55,788 nt of DNA. Source: Aquimarina algiphila (lineage in GTDB: Bacteria; Bacteroidota; Bacteroidia; Flavobacteriales; Flavobacteriaceae). Location of the stretch: NCBI RefSeq assembly GCF_007489275.1, contig NZ_VLNR01000046.1:56593-112380 (forward strand), given 5' to 3'. This document shows positions 1 through 9,513 of this stretch, in pieces; positions within the stretch are counted from its first letter, which is position 1; every line of letters starts with the position of its first letter. The translations under genes were made by a program, and so were the position numbers. The notes below the pieces were generated by a model. That model made no database searches, was not told where the DNA came from, and saw only the letters and a list, made by a program, of their open reading frames with translations.

Positions 1-2548
1 TGGCGTCTTTGTAGGATAACCTAATATTATCTAGGTGATCTTTAAATTGATACACATACTTATACCCATCAGCTTCTTTTTCTACAATCCCTTCTTGGTG
101 ATTAAAGAACTCTAGGTTACCATTCTTATAGACGTAATTACCAGCATACTCCGTTTCTATTAAAGAACTTCCACTTGGCGCAATTTTCTTTAGCTTTGCT
201 CCAGTAGCGTCGTAAATATAAGTAATATTTCCTGTTCCTTGCGTATTGGATATAGAAACTGTTTTGGGTAGATTCAAATGATTATAGGTAATCCCTGTGA
301 TACCTTTGTTTTGATCAGTGATCATATTGCCATTATCATCATAAGTAAAATCATCATTGGTATTGGTACCATCTTTAAATCCAAAGGTGGTATTTCCTGT
401 ATCTGCAACTTTTAGAAGTTTATTACCTGCATCGTAGGTATATCCTAAATTATCCATCGCTCCAAAAGTAGTAGCTGCTTCATTAAGATGTCCTGTTCGG
501 TTTAGGGATAGGATATTTCCCATTTTGTCATAGGAGATATTACTTAAGTTGTACCTACCATCATTACTAATTCCTGTGATGATTCGGTTAAGAGCATCAT
601 ACGTATAATTATAACTTCTATTTATATTGTCATTAGCGGTTTGCCAAGAAGTTCCAGCGATATTGCCATTATACAGTGGATTTGCACCTTCATTATAATC
701 GATATTAAAGCCAAACAGATCTCCATTGGCTGTTGTGCCCTCGTTTATGGTTTTTAGCCAACCTCTTATGTTATAGGTGTAATCTACGGTTTGTAACCCT
801 TCGACTACGCTCAGGGTTCCATCGCCTGCACTGAGCGGAGTCGAAGTGCCGCCCACATCTTTTTGTTTCAGTTGACCAAGGGCATCATAGGTATTACTTA
901 CAATCTGCTCTGTATCCTGTGCATTGATCTTTTGGGTTTGAGTAAGGAGCCTCCCCATATGATCATAGGTAAATTGATCAATGGTTACAATCGTAGCATT
1001 ACTGCCTTTGGTATGTCGGGTAGTGGTTTCTTCTACTTTACCTACAAAATCCAGTTTGCTTTCTATAATATCTGTTGTGTTTAGATAATCATTCTTACTG
1101 GCTACATATATTGGTCTTGATTTATCATCATAATAGGTTACTGTAGTAATCCAATCATTGGTATCTAATACCTGTACTTTACTTCCTGTGGGTAAAGACT
1201 TGATATTGGTATCAATCGTTTTTCCGTATACCGTTCCTGGATGGGTTAATCCATCGATATTAAAAGTATAATCATCATAATAATTAATAGTAAGTACTTT
1301 ATATATACTTACAGGATATGCATCTTTGGTATAATATACTGGCGTCCCTGCAATGGTAATTGGGCTTGGTGTTTTGGTTTCATAAGCTTTATAGGTAGAC
1401 GAACTTGTTTTGTTTCGTAGTAAAGCCACTGTGCTACCATTTTCTATTATTCCAGTATATGCTACTCTACCAAAAGCATCATATTTAGTGAACAACCATC
1501 TACTTTTTGCTCTTAGATTTGCATCTTGAGTAAGTACAGGTTGATCTAATGTGTTGTAAATAATATATTCCTTTCCTTTTCCCGGGATTTTCTTTTCTAT
1601 CAATCTATTTCTGTGATCGTATGTGTATTGGTAACACAATTCGGCAAGCTCAGTGGTACTTACTCCATCTGCGGTGTTCACTTTTGGTGGAATCACATAG
1701 GTAAGATTACCATAGCTGTCATAGACATAATAGGTATCATGTGCTTCTGATGTTGCTGAAGGTGTCGAAGCATAGGTTCTCTTTAACACTACACGTCCTT
1801 GTTTGTCTTTATACTCTTTGGTCGTATGTAAATCTCCATCTGCAGGTGTCCAGTTCTCATCCTTGGTAATGGTTACATAGAGTTGATCGACTGCATAATA
1901 ATTGTCTTGTATCAGTGCTGGCTTTTCGGTATCACCTCCTGTAAAAGTTACGGTAAAATTCACTACTTCATTAACCACATTGGTACCCCAGTCAAATTTG
2001 ATCGTATGATCGGTATCGCTGTTGGGATCAGCTTTCCATGCTTTTCCAGGTGCACCTTGTTCTGTAACTCTATTTAGAGGGGAGGCCTCAAACACACTTT
2101 CACTATACGCATTAACATCTCCCAAATTAGTAGTAATCCCAGGAAAGTCATCTGAATATGTATTTTTATAATACGCATTGATATCGGTATTGACATCTAC
2201 AGTTTTATAACTCCCCACTGTATTGTTCGCCTCAAAAGGCAAATGTTGCTTGGCTTGTCTACCATAGGCGTCATACTGCATATGGGTAACGATATCTTTA
2301 CCATCGGGAGAGGCTTTAATCGCTCTTTGTTGTATGGGTCTTCCCAGGCCATCATAGTAGGTAACACTCTCGATGGTATTATCTACATCATTCGCATTGG
2401 CACAACTCACATTTTCCATATCAGTAATGGTTACTGCGGTTTGAGGAACCGTGGTATGGACATAATTCTTATCAGACAACACTACCTGGGCCTGCATTTG
2501 CAATCCCATAAGTAGCATCACTATGCTATATATAATTTGTTTTTTCAT
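1..2548 (-). CDS. DUF6443 / RHS repeat protein, 3' end outside window
   Basis: The reading frame is open on the minus strand from ATG at 2548 to the window edge (849 codons, no stop), so the C-terminus is missing. Residues about 1-21 form a signal peptide (MKKQIIYSIVMLLMG start). Residues about 25-150 carry the DUF6443 pattern (YVHTTVPQ, then YYDGLGRPIQQ). YD-type repeats follow (YDHRNRLIEKK, YDALGQLKQK, YDALNRIITG), and the frame reaches the start of the RHS core (QFKDHLDNIRLSY) at the edge. Family knowledge: these are large exported beta-cage or polymorphic-toxin-like proteins whose variable tip lies after the core, here not visible. It starts 21 bp after the stop of the 2570-6874 gene, so the two are probably co-transcribed. 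An in-frame palindromic element sits at residues about 568-584. The exact role, toxin or surface filament, cannot be decided. Confidence 0.9.
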   Translation of the reverse strand, partial: MKKQIIYSIVMLLMGLQMQAQVVLSDKNYVHTTVPQTAVTITDMENVSCANANDVDNTIESVTYYDGLGRPIQQRAIKASPDGKDIVTHMQYDAYGRQAKQHLPFEANNTVGSYKTVDVNTDINAYYKNTYSDDFPGITTNLGDVNAYSESVFEASPLNRVTEQGAPGKAWKADPNSDTDHTIKFDWGTNVVNEVVNFTVTFTGGDTEKPALIQDNYYAVDQLYVTITKDENWTPADGDLHTTKEYKDKQGRVVLKRTYASTPSATSEAHDTYYVYDSYGNLTYVIPPKVNTADGVSTTELAELCYQYTYDHRNRLIEKKIPGKGKEYIIYNTLDQPVLTQDANLRAKSRWLFTKYDAFGRVAYTGIIENGSTVALLRNKTSSSTYKAYETKTPSPITIAGTPVYYTKDAYPVSIYKVLTINYYDDYTFNIDGLTHPGTVYGKTIDTNIKSLPTGSKVQVLDTNDWITTVTYYDDKSRPIYVASKNDYLNTTDIIESKLDFVGKVEETTTRHTKGSNATIVTIDQFTYDHMGRLLTQTQKINAQDTEQIVSNTYDALGQLKQKDVGGTSTPLSAGDGTLSVVEGLQTVDYTYNIRGWLKTINEGTTANGDLFGFNIDYNEGANPLYNGNIAGTSWQTANDNINRSYNYTYDALNRIITGISNDGRYNLSNISYDKMGNILSLNRTGHLNEAATTFGAMDNLGYTYDAGNKLLKVADTGNTTFGFKDGTNTNDDFTYDDNGNMITDQNKGITGITYNHLNLPKTVSISNTQGTGNITYIYDATGAKLKKIAPSGSSLIETEYAGNYVYKNGNLEFFNHQEGIVEKEADGYKYVYQFKDHLDNIRLSYKDA
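799..846. repeat. Palindromic repeat (REP-like) embedded in the RHS gene
   Basis: Two 16-bp arms, CTTCGACTACGCTCAG (799-814) and CTGAGCGGAGTCGAAG (831-846), are inverted copies with one mismatch around a 16-bp loop. The element is GC-richer than its surroundings and keeps the host frame open (it encodes about TSTPLSAGDGTLSVVEG). Palindromes of this type are, from memory, dispersed in many Bacteroidota genomes. It occurs once in this window. Confidence 0.7.
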
Positions 2549-2569
2549 CTTGTTTTATTCTTTATGAGA

Positions 2570-5500
2570 TTAATGTTGTGGTCCACAATTTGGGCAATCT
2601 TCATCAGAAATACTGGATACGACCACCATGAGTCTTGTGACCTGTTTACCTGTTAGGTTATCCTTAACTGTAGCCGTAATATTATACTCATGAGTCCCTG
2701 TTGCAAAATTGGAAAAACTGAACTGTGTCCCAGTACCTGAGCCAGCAGTTTGTGATGGACTAACAGCTTTAAAGGCTCTCCATGTGGTTTGACGTGATCC
2801 TGAACCCCCAGAAATACCTGTTACATTAAACGATACGCTTGCACTAGAACCTGAGACCGAAGTAGCAGACTGGCTTGTACTGACAACCATTTTAGGATAT
2901 ACTTTCAAGACTGGGCTATTAGCTCCCCATTTAGCATTTGCATTCTGCATCGTTAAGTCTACTACTTTAAATTTAATAGTATATGTTCCTGTATTAGGGA
3001 AATGATAAGAGTATGATGTCCCTGTAGCACTTTGCTTTACATTATTCACATACCATTCATACCTTCGAGATCCTGAACCCCCACCTATATTAGAAGCTGT
3101 AAATGTTGTAGTTGTTCCTCGCTCTATATGTGCTTTTGAGGCACTTACATTGGGGGTATTTAAAGGATGATACGCATATAGTTTTCGTATGGCACTATTT
3201 ACTGATTTTCCGCTTTCATTATCAATCACTTTAAAATACACGTTATAAGTTCCTGCTGTATTAGGATTGTATCTAAAGGTAGTTGTTGTCGATGTTTGTT
3301 TTACGTTATTGAGATACCATTCATAGCGAAGGTTACCTGTACCACCTCCTATGCTCGATGCACTAAAATCAACATTGGTTCCTTTTACAATATGTGTATA
3401 ATTTGCATTAACCAATGGTGTAGTTAGTTCAGGATATTTTACTATTACACTCATGGTATGACTTACTCTGTGTTTGGTTTCTGTATTGTAGGCCAATACC
3501 TTTACTTCATAAGTACCTTCACTAGTAAAGGTTTTGGTAAAACTTACTCCACTACCACATTGTTCTTGTGCACCATTCACACTCCATGTATATAGGTTAG
3601 CACTCCCACTACCAGAAGTATTCGCAGTAAAGGTTGCAGGCTGATCAGGAACCTTAGGCTGATCACCCGGAGTATCGATAATGACTCCGCCCAAAGCGTC
3701 AGACTGCTGACCTTGATAGTTATAGCGTACTTGCTGTACCACATGCTGATCCTGATCTAATGCATATTGCATTCGGTTCATATCATCATACCTATAATAT
3801 GCCGTTTGTCCTTGTGGATTGGTCATACTGGTTACCCCGATTAATGGATCATAGGTATATCCGCTGATCTGTGCATTGGCAAAATAGGCATGCTCTCTTA
3901 GGTTTTTAAACAGAGTACGCATGGTCGTTTCTTCAGTAGCCGTATCTTCTGTATCTGAAGTTGTTTTTAACTGATTGATCAGTGTCGTTACTGCTGCAGG
4001 TATCCCCGTATAACTTGCATTATCAATTTTTGCAATGGGTTGGGTGTTGTTATACCCCCAGATATACATAATATGACGCCCATCGACCTGAGAAACCTCT
4101 AGAGGATTCCCCTGGGCATCATAGTTATGATAAGTTAAACGTGGCTCTGGGGTATCACCTCCTTTGGCCACCTTAGTGATCCCGGGAAGCACCATACCAT
4201 TCCCCCAATCGATAAATTCTGTAACCTGAGTCCCAAGAATAGTGGTGTTTTCTTTGCTCTGTGTTTCTACAGGGGTCGTAATCCTGTTTTGAGCTACCAA
4301 AAGATTATTTACTGTACTATTTTTATCATAAGGATAACTATAGGTGGTCGTCAACGTTTTGTTATCACTATCTGTTGTGGTCTGTGTTTTTAGCTGACCA
4401 TAAGGATTGTCATAGGTATACGAGGTCTCATTAGTCACTATTTTATCATCCAAAAACTCTCGGGTAGTGGTTTTAATTAGCTTATGTTCTTTAGGATAGT
4501 CTACATAAAAGTTATGAGCATAATCCCTTTCAGAATTTTGGGATACGCTGGAACCATTGTCGCCTGATTGATTAAATTGATCTCTTCCTACAACCATCCC
4601 ATAAGCTTTTATCGTACTATGAATACTTCTGCCATAAGGGTATACCTCGGCATATTCGTTTATAGTTTCACGTTGTATAAGATATGCTCCTTGTTGATTT
4701 TTAAACACTTCGCTTTTAAGCATTTTTCCTTTTTTCCAATCGTTATTTATGGCTGTGGCAAAAGGAAAATTAATTGCTCCATTACTAGAGACCGAGTATT
4801 GGTTTCTGGTTTTTCCATTAGTACCGTCCTCTTCTATGATTTCAACCTGCTTATATAACACCGGGCTCCCCTGGTAACTAGTAACATCAGACATACTCTT
4901 AGCCATTTTATGTAATTTGGTAACTACATGAAGGTTATTTCTATGAGTGGTGGTATATTGAAATACTGCAGGGGATCCTGCCAGGATTCCACTATGTTTA
5001 CCATCCCCTAAGCGGTAGCTATAATTTTTAGTTTTACAGTTACCTTCACCATCGCAATCTGTGGTCTGGCTAACGCGAATTCCTCCTACATATTTATAGG
5101 GATGGGGATCATCGGTTTGGGTACGATCTTCATATTTTATAGTATACTGTACATAAGCACTAGTCCCAATAGGAGTACTTATCCTGGCATGAATACGAAC
5201 TTGTCCATCAGAGGAAAAACCGGTTTGGCTTTTAGAATCCTCGTAGGTATCGGGACATGCTACTCCTGGTTCGCATGGAATAGTTTCTCCATATGCCGTA
5301 AAATTAAGATTTATATTCTCATAGGTACATGCCTCTCCTACAGTGGTAATGTCAAAATCTACCTCAGCACCTATAAAACTATTATTTACACCTTCTCCTA
5401 ATACTACTCTTGCATACGCGCTAACAATCTGGTTTGCCGGTACCTCTATTACAGTATCTAATACCTTGTCAAAAACTCCGATCTCTGATCTAATAATTTT

Positions 5501-6874
5501 GGTAATCGTTTTATTATGAGAATAGCTACAATTCTCTGTCCCAACATCACCAGTAGCTAGGACTCTATTTTGTTCATAGGTGATCTCACTATAGCCTCCT
5601 GTAGGATAGGTAATCTTTTTTAAAGCTCCTGATCGCGTTTTTAAAGCGTCAATCTCCCTGCTTTCTGCAGATAATAGCGAACCTGCAATACCATTATAAT
5701 ATCCCCAAAAATCCTGATATTTATAATTACTACTTGCAGGAAGGGTATTTGGGAAAGGATAATATTCGAACTGATACCATGGCAATATATCATCTCCATT
5801 ACTTCTGGTAATCCCTAAAAGTGTTTTCCTGTTTTTTGAAGCATCATTATAGGTAAAATCATACTTCATGATTTGCCGGTTTGCATCCCACACTGACAAT
5901 CCATTAAGTGCTAAAGTAGCTACCCCCTGGTCGGTGGCATTGCTAGTATCAAAACGTACTTCACCATTGGGAAACGTAATTTTTTGAAGTCGATGCCTGG
6001 TTAGGATGTTATCCTTATATCCCATCTGGGTTTCTGTAGCAATGGCAAATCCCGAGGTTTCTGATTCAGAATATACACGTTTGGTATAAATCTCTGCTGG
6101 ACCATAGGTAAAATAAACATCCCCCTTATTATTGGGTAGTTGTACTCTTGTGAGTAAATAACTAACCGGTGAAGTATGGGTCACCGACTCAGAACCTGAA
6201 CTATAGTGATGCGTTCCTGTTTCATGAATCTCAAAATGATATCGGATTCCGCTATCATTAGTCACTATAAAAATATCTCCATTCTTTTCTATGGTATAAT
6301 TTCTATGGTTCAGAAATACAACATCTCCTATTTCATTAAAGACAAAACTACCATCAAGACCAGGTACACTAATGTTATATTTATCTTGTTCTGCATCATA
6401 GTTATTATCAGCAATGTTTTTAAAGATGCCATACTGTTTTTCACTGAACTCATTTGAAGGAAGGCTACCGAATGCTCCCTGAAGATAAGGTACTATTGTA
6501 CTGGCTTTATAGGTCTGGTCTCCAAAATCATCATCCATTCCTCTAATTTGCTTGGTAATTCTTCCGTTAGCCATCAAATCCCAACCCATCCCGGTCATCG
6601 CATGATCTTGTTCGGTAACTAATCCCCCATAATTATAGGAGAGATAAATCGGCCATTCAAAACCACCAACTTTTATGGTGTATAACGGCACAGTATAATT
6701 GATCTTACCCGAGGCTAAATTTACCGGGATATCCCCATATTTTCCCAAACTTGCCGCTTCTGGTGAAACAGGAAAAACCTGTAAGGCTTCCTGTAATGGA
6801 TTCGGTGCATTGGTTTCCTGACCCATAGTAATAGCACATACCATGAGCAAAAAACATAGAAGTTGTTTTTTCAT
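2570..6874 (-). CDS. Exported RHS/YD-repeat protein with C-terminal PKD-like domains
   Basis: The protein has 1434 residues. I choose ATG 6874 because it starts a clear signal peptide (MKKQLLCFLLMVCAITMG, Q next); the open frame extends 66 codons further upstream without signal-like sequence. The N-terminal part (FPVSPEAASLGKYGDIPVNL; ISYNYGG-like and GMGWDL segments) resembles the SpvB/TcdB-like start of Bacteroidota RHS proteins. YD repeats follow (YDAQGNPLEV, YRYDDMNRMQYALD). Roughly the last 330 residues hold about four PKD/Ig-like domains with recurring RYEWYVNNVKQ and GTY-V-FKV motifs. The protein ends in DCPNCGPQH, and I see no T9SS domain. It is the first gene of a pair with the DUF6443 gene 21 bp downstream. 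Function is inferred as a cell-surface or secreted structural/toxin-delivery protein. Confidence 0.88.
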   Translation of the reverse strand: MKKQLLCFLLMVCAITMGQETNAPNPLQEALQVFPVSPEAASLGKYGDIPVNLASGKINYTVPLYTIKVGGFEWPIYLSYNYGGLVTEQDHAMTGMGWDLMANGRITKQIRGMDDDFGDQTYKASTIVPYLQGAFGSLPSNEFSEKQYGIFKNIADNNYDAEQDKYNISVPGLDGSFVFNEIGDVVFLNHRNYTIEKNGDIFIVTNDSGIRYHFEIHETGTHHYSSGSESVTHTSPVSYLLTRVQLPNNKGDVYFTYGPAEIYTKRVYSESETSGFAIATETQMGYKDNILTRHRLQKITFPNGEVRFDTSNATDQGVATLALNGLSVWDANRQIMKYDFTYNDASKNRKTLLGITRSNGDDILPWYQFEYYPFPNTLPASSNYKYQDFWGYYNGIAGSLLSAESREIDALKTRSGALKKITYPTGGYSEITYEQNRVLATGDVGTENCSYSHNKTITKIIRSEIGVFDKVLDTVIEVPANQIVSAYARVVLGEGVNNSFIGAEVDFDITTVGEACTYENINLNFTAYGETIPCEPGVACPDTYEDSKSQTGFSSDGQVRIHARISTPIGTSAYVQYTIKYEDRTQTDDPHPYKYVGGIRVSQTTDCDGEGNCKTKNYSYRLGDGKHSGILAGSPAVFQYTTTHRNNLHVVTKLHKMAKSMSDVTSYQGSPVLYKQVEIIEEDGTNGKTRNQYSVSSNGAINFPFATAINNDWKKGKMLKSEVFKNQQGAYLIQRETINEYAEVYPYGRSIHSTIKAYGMVVGRDQFNQSGDNGSSVSQNSERDYAHNFYVDYPKEHKLIKTTTREFLDDKIVTNETSYTYDNPYGQLKTQTTTDSDNKTLTTTYSYPYDKNSTVNNLLVAQNRITTPVETQSKENTTILGTQVTEFIDWGNGMVLPGITKVAKGGDTPEPRLTYHNYDAQGNPLEVSQVDGRHIMYIWGYNNTQPIAKIDNASYTGIPAAVTTLINQLKTTSDTEDTATEETTMRTLFKNLREHAYFANAQISGYTYDPLIGVTSMTNPQGQTAYYRYDDMNRMQYALDQDQHVVQQVRYNYQGQQSDALGGVIIDTPGDQPKVPDQPATFTANTSGSGSANLYTWSVNGAQEQCGSGVSFTKTFTSEGTYEVKVLAYNTETKHRVSHTMSVIVKYPELTTPLVNANYTHIVKGTNVDFSASSIGGGTGNLRYEWYLNNVKQTSTTTTFRYNPNTAGTYNVYFKVIDNESGKSVNSAIRKLYAYHPLNTPNVSASKAHIERGTTTTFTASNIGGGSGSRRYEWYVNNVKQSATGTSYSYHFPNTGTYTIKFKVVDLTMQNANAKWGANSPVLKVYPKMVVSTSQSATSVSGSSASVSFNVTGISGGSGSRQTTWRAFKAVSPSQTAGSGTGTQFSFSNFATGTHEYNITATVKDNLTGKQVTRLMVVVSSISDEDCPNCGPQH

Positions 6875-7431
6875 AAATACTAATTTTGTGACTAATTTTA
6901 ATTTTCCCTTTACGAATTTGTGACTAAAACTATATTCAAATATCAGGTTTATCCCTTGCCTATCATTATGTTTGAAAAGCATAATCGAACATGTATTTAG
7001 CGGCACAAAAAACGATGTTTTTTCAACAAAAATTTTACGGGTTTCCCCATGTTTTCTGTTTTCCTTGTACAAGAATAGTAAAAGCCAGTTTCATTTTTCG
7101 GGACTGAGAATTTTTTAAAGACTTTTTTTGTTAAAATTTGAATAAAAACAATCAAACAGACTAAAAACATTAGTTTTCATAAGGCTTTAAGCGGCATCAT
7201 ACTATTCTGGTATTTTTAAAAAACTTCTTTTATAATTGAAATTTATACGTATCTAGCTCAATTTTTAGGTGAATTTTCTCAAAAATCAAGCTATTGAGAT
7301 TGGATTAAGAAAGTCTTTATTACGTTCATTCATTACATCCTGTTTAATATCTATTCTTTACTGTAGTTTGCAGAATTTTATATTGCTAATACTTCCAATT
7401 TATTTACCTTTCTGTAGTTTTAAAACAGTAT
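6875..7431. other. 557-bp AT-rich intergenic region between divergent genes
   Basis: It separates the RHS pair (minus) from the DUF5009 gene (plus). Besides the direct repeat at 6885-6927, I see a possible -7-like TACCTTTC at 7405 for the plus-strand gene. No coding or RNA signal is convincing; the open frame over 6875-7072 is an upstream extension of the RHS frame that I reject. Confidence 0.5.
6885..6927. promoter_or_regulatory. Direct repeat TTTGTGACTAA x2 upstream of the RHS genes
   Basis: The identical 11-mer TTTGTGACTAA occurs at 6885-6895 and 6917-6927, 32 bp apart (about three helical turns), just upstream of the ATG at 6874. The spacing suggests a repeated regulator site or part of the 5' leader. 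No known operator matches, so this is an inference. Confidence 0.3.
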
Positions 7432-8622
7432 ATGACTGTTAAAGAGAATTTATACACTGGTAGGATAACATCTATAGATGTATTTAGAGGGATTACTATT
7501 TTTGCAATGATCTTTGTAAATGAATTGGCTGGGGTACAAAACGTGCCTTTGTGGATGAAACATGCTCTTGCTGAAGAGGATCGTATGACTTTTGTGGATA
7601 TTGTATTTCCGGCATTCTTATTTATTGTAGGTATGTCTATTCCGTTTGCCATAAATACCCGATTAAAGAAGGGAGGAACTTCTATAAAGATATGGACACA
7701 TACGATCAAAAGAACTATTGCGCTATTGGTTATGGGTCTTTATATGGTAAATGCAGAATACGGATATAATGAAGCAGAAATGTTTATTCCTATCGCATTA
7801 TGGGGTTTTCTGGCCTATACACTTCCTATTCCGATCTGGAATCAATACTCCAAAAACTTTTCTAAACCGTTACAATACAGTTTGCAATATGGAGCCATAG
7901 GGCTTCTGATCATTATGTATTTTCTATATGTACAGGATACGGGTGAGATCGGAATGACTATAAAATGGTGGGGGATTCTGGGACTTATTGGGTGGGCATA
8001 TTTGATCACCTTTATTGCTTATTGGTTTACTAAGGGTACCAAAATAGGAATGTTGGTTATCTTAGTCATTTGTATTGGGATCAATATAGCACATGCTGCA
8101 CAATGGGATCAAAAAGAAGGGTTTTCCTGGATAGGAGTTATTGGTAGTCATTTTGCGCATACTTCTATTGTCGTTGCAGGAGTCATTACATCACTCTTTT
8201 TCTTCGAAAACAACTCAAAACGTATCCTAAACCTTAAGGCTATTGTATTTGCTGTGTTTTTATTTGCCATTGGATATGGATTACGCCCGTATTTTGAAGT
8301 ATCCAAAATTAGAGCAACCCCATCCTGGTGCTTATATACTGCTGGGATTTGTGTACTTCTATATTACCTATTGTATTATATAATCGAAGTAAAAAAAATA
8401 GTGCAATGGTCTAATTTTATAATGCCGGCTGCTTCAAATCCATTATTGATTTATATTATCCCTGGAATTATTTTATACCTAAATATGCTCCTCGGCATTC
8501 ATATCTTACCCGAGGCATTTACCAGTGGCATTCCGGGAATCCTCTGGTCCTTGATTTTTACTATAATTATGGTATTCATTGTACAGTTTTTTAATAAGGT
8601 TCATATCAAGCTTCGTTTATAA
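7432..8622 (+). CDS. DUF5009 / heparan-alpha-glucosaminide N-acetyltransferase-like membrane protein
   Basis: A 396-residue polytopic membrane protein with about ten hydrophobic segments. The start contains the family hallmark: RITSIDVFRGITIFAMIFVN, followed by FVDIVFPAFLFIVGMSIPFA. This signature belongs to the DUF5009/DUF1624 group related to lysosomal HGSNAT, which moves acetyl groups across a membrane onto sugars. In Bacteroidota such genes are often linked to glycan use, but no glycan genes flank it here. It is a single gene, divergent from the RHS pair and convergent with the small gene at 8660-9043. The family call is strong; substrate unknown. Confidence 0.85.
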   Translation: MTVKENLYTGRITSIDVFRGITIFAMIFVNELAGVQNVPLWMKHALAEEDRMTFVDIVFPAFLFIVGMSIPFAINTRLKKGGTSIKIWTHTIKRTIALLVMGLYMVNAEYGYNEAEMFIPIALWGFLAYTLPIPIWNQYSKNFSKPLQYSLQYGAIGLLIIMYFLYVQDTGEIGMTIKWWGILGLIGWAYLITFIAYWFTKGTKIGMLVILVICIGINIAHAAQWDQKEGFSWIGVIGSHFAHTSIVVAGVITSLFFFENNSKRILNLKAIVFAVFLFAIGYGLRPYFEVSKIRATPSWCLYTAGICVLLYYLLYYIIEVKKIVQWSNFIMPAASNPLLIYIIPGIILYLNMLLGIHILPEAFTSGIPGILWSLIFTIIMVFIVQFFNKVHIKLRL

Positions 8623-8659
8623 CTATTTAGATACAATTGAATATTTCTTTTTTTAACCA

Positions 8660-9043
8660 CTATACTAACTTGATATCTTCCTTAAATAATACGTGGATAT
8701 ACTCGGCATGTATCTCTGCATGGTGTTTATTCTCTAAACAATGAAACAATAAATGAATCAATCCATAATCACCCAAAGCATCTCTATATTCATGCTTCTC
8801 CTTATTTTTAACCCATAAAATAAAGGAACATAAATGACCAATTTCCCCTAACTTCTGAGGATCTTTCAAACATTCCCGAAATTGATCCAGCGTCATACGA
8901 GCATACTCATTATACTTTCTTTTACAGAAATTATAATCAAAAGTATGTTTATACGATTGTAATTTTCGGTTTTGTATTTCATAGTTCATACCACTCATAA
9001 CATAAGAATCATTTGCGTTAGGTAACTGTATTATCATAGTCAT
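8660..9043 (-). CDS. Hypothetical protein, 127 aa
   Basis: I do not recognise this protein. It is soluble-looking, has no signal peptide, and is rich in His, Glu, Lys and aromatic residues. Its C-terminal half is probably helical (LIHLLFHCLENKHHAEIHAEYIHVLF) with several His residues that could bind metal, though nothing proves this. ATG 9043 is the first start; an alternative ATG lies two codons later. The upstream region carries two perfect TTGGAATAATTCCAA palindromes 117-162 bp away, which makes this gene the nearest candidate target. It converges on the DUF5009 gene (37 bp gap). Confidence 0.6.
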   Translation of the reverse strand: MTMIIQLPNANDSYVMSGMNYEIQNRKLQSYKHTFDYNFCKRKYNEYARMTLDQFRECLKDPQKLGEIGHLCSFILWVKNKEKHEYRDALGDYGLIHLLFHCLENKHHAEIHAEYIHVLFKEDIKLV

Positions 9044-9384
9044 ACGATTTGGGTTGTTATCTATATTTTTGCAAAACGTATGCCAAGTCCATAAAAAATT
9101 AACTTAACAAAAAGTGAAAATCTCTTAAAATTAGCAATTAGTGACTGATGCAGTTGGCTTTGGAATAATTCCAATACAAAGTTACAAAATTTGGAATAAT
9201 TCCAATATATTCATTTTAAATATTTTTGAAATTATAGCATTTTTAAAGTCATCAAAAAAGACAGAATCCGTATACAGATTTAAGGCTTGAGATCCTGATA
9301 AGAAAAATTTAACATCCCCTAAGTCATTGAAAATTAAATTCTTCTGTGATATACTGTGGTAAGAGCATCTTAAAAACTAAGGCT
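9044..9384. other. 341-bp intergenic region with paired palindromes
   Basis: AT-rich, between the divergent genes 8660-9043 and 9510-9926. Its only notable content is the palindrome pair at 9160-9205. I see no further gene or RNA. Confidence 0.5.
9160..9205. promoter_or_regulatory. Two copies of a perfect 7-1-7 palindrome (Fur-family-like box)
   Basis: TTGGAATAATTCCAA is present at 9160-9174 and again at 9191-9205, centres 31 bp apart (about three helical turns). Each is a perfect 7-1-7 inverted repeat with an AATnATT core, the geometry known for Fur/PerR/Zur boxes. The outer bases differ from classical boxes. It lies upstream of 8660-9043 (minus) and about 300 bp before 9510 (plus). Sequence is certain; the regulator is inferred. 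Confidence 0.6.
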
Positions 9385-9513
9385 ATGCTACAAAAAACTC
9401 TTATCTTGCCGTTGTTCTTTTTAATCTCTCCCCATTATCACAAGAAAAGAGCAGTTATTGATAAAAGTGAATATCACTATATTTTAAAACGAACTTGCAT
9501 TAATCTGACATGA
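9385..9513 (+). CDS. Possible small ORF (42 aa) overlapping the next start
   Basis: ATG at 9385 opens 42 codons (MLQKTLILPLFFLISPHYH start). It ends in TGA at 9511-9513, which overlaps the ATG of the following membrane protein gene (ATGA arrangement). The hydrophobic N-terminal half looks like a signal or membrane segment, the rest is unremarkable. The overlap would allow translational coupling. It may be a chance ORF in the leader. Confidence 0.25.
   Translation: MLQKTLILPLFFLISPHYHKKRAVIDKSEYHYILKRTCINLT

Noticed and set aside
4568..6457. Plus-strand ORFs inside the RHS gene (4568-4858, 5102-5401, 6206-6457)
   Set aside because: They are antisense shadows of a coding minus strand.
6875..7072. 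Upstream extension of the 2570-6874 frame to 7072
   Set aside because: The extra 66 codons have no signal-like or conserved sequence and the standard signal peptide begins at 6874.
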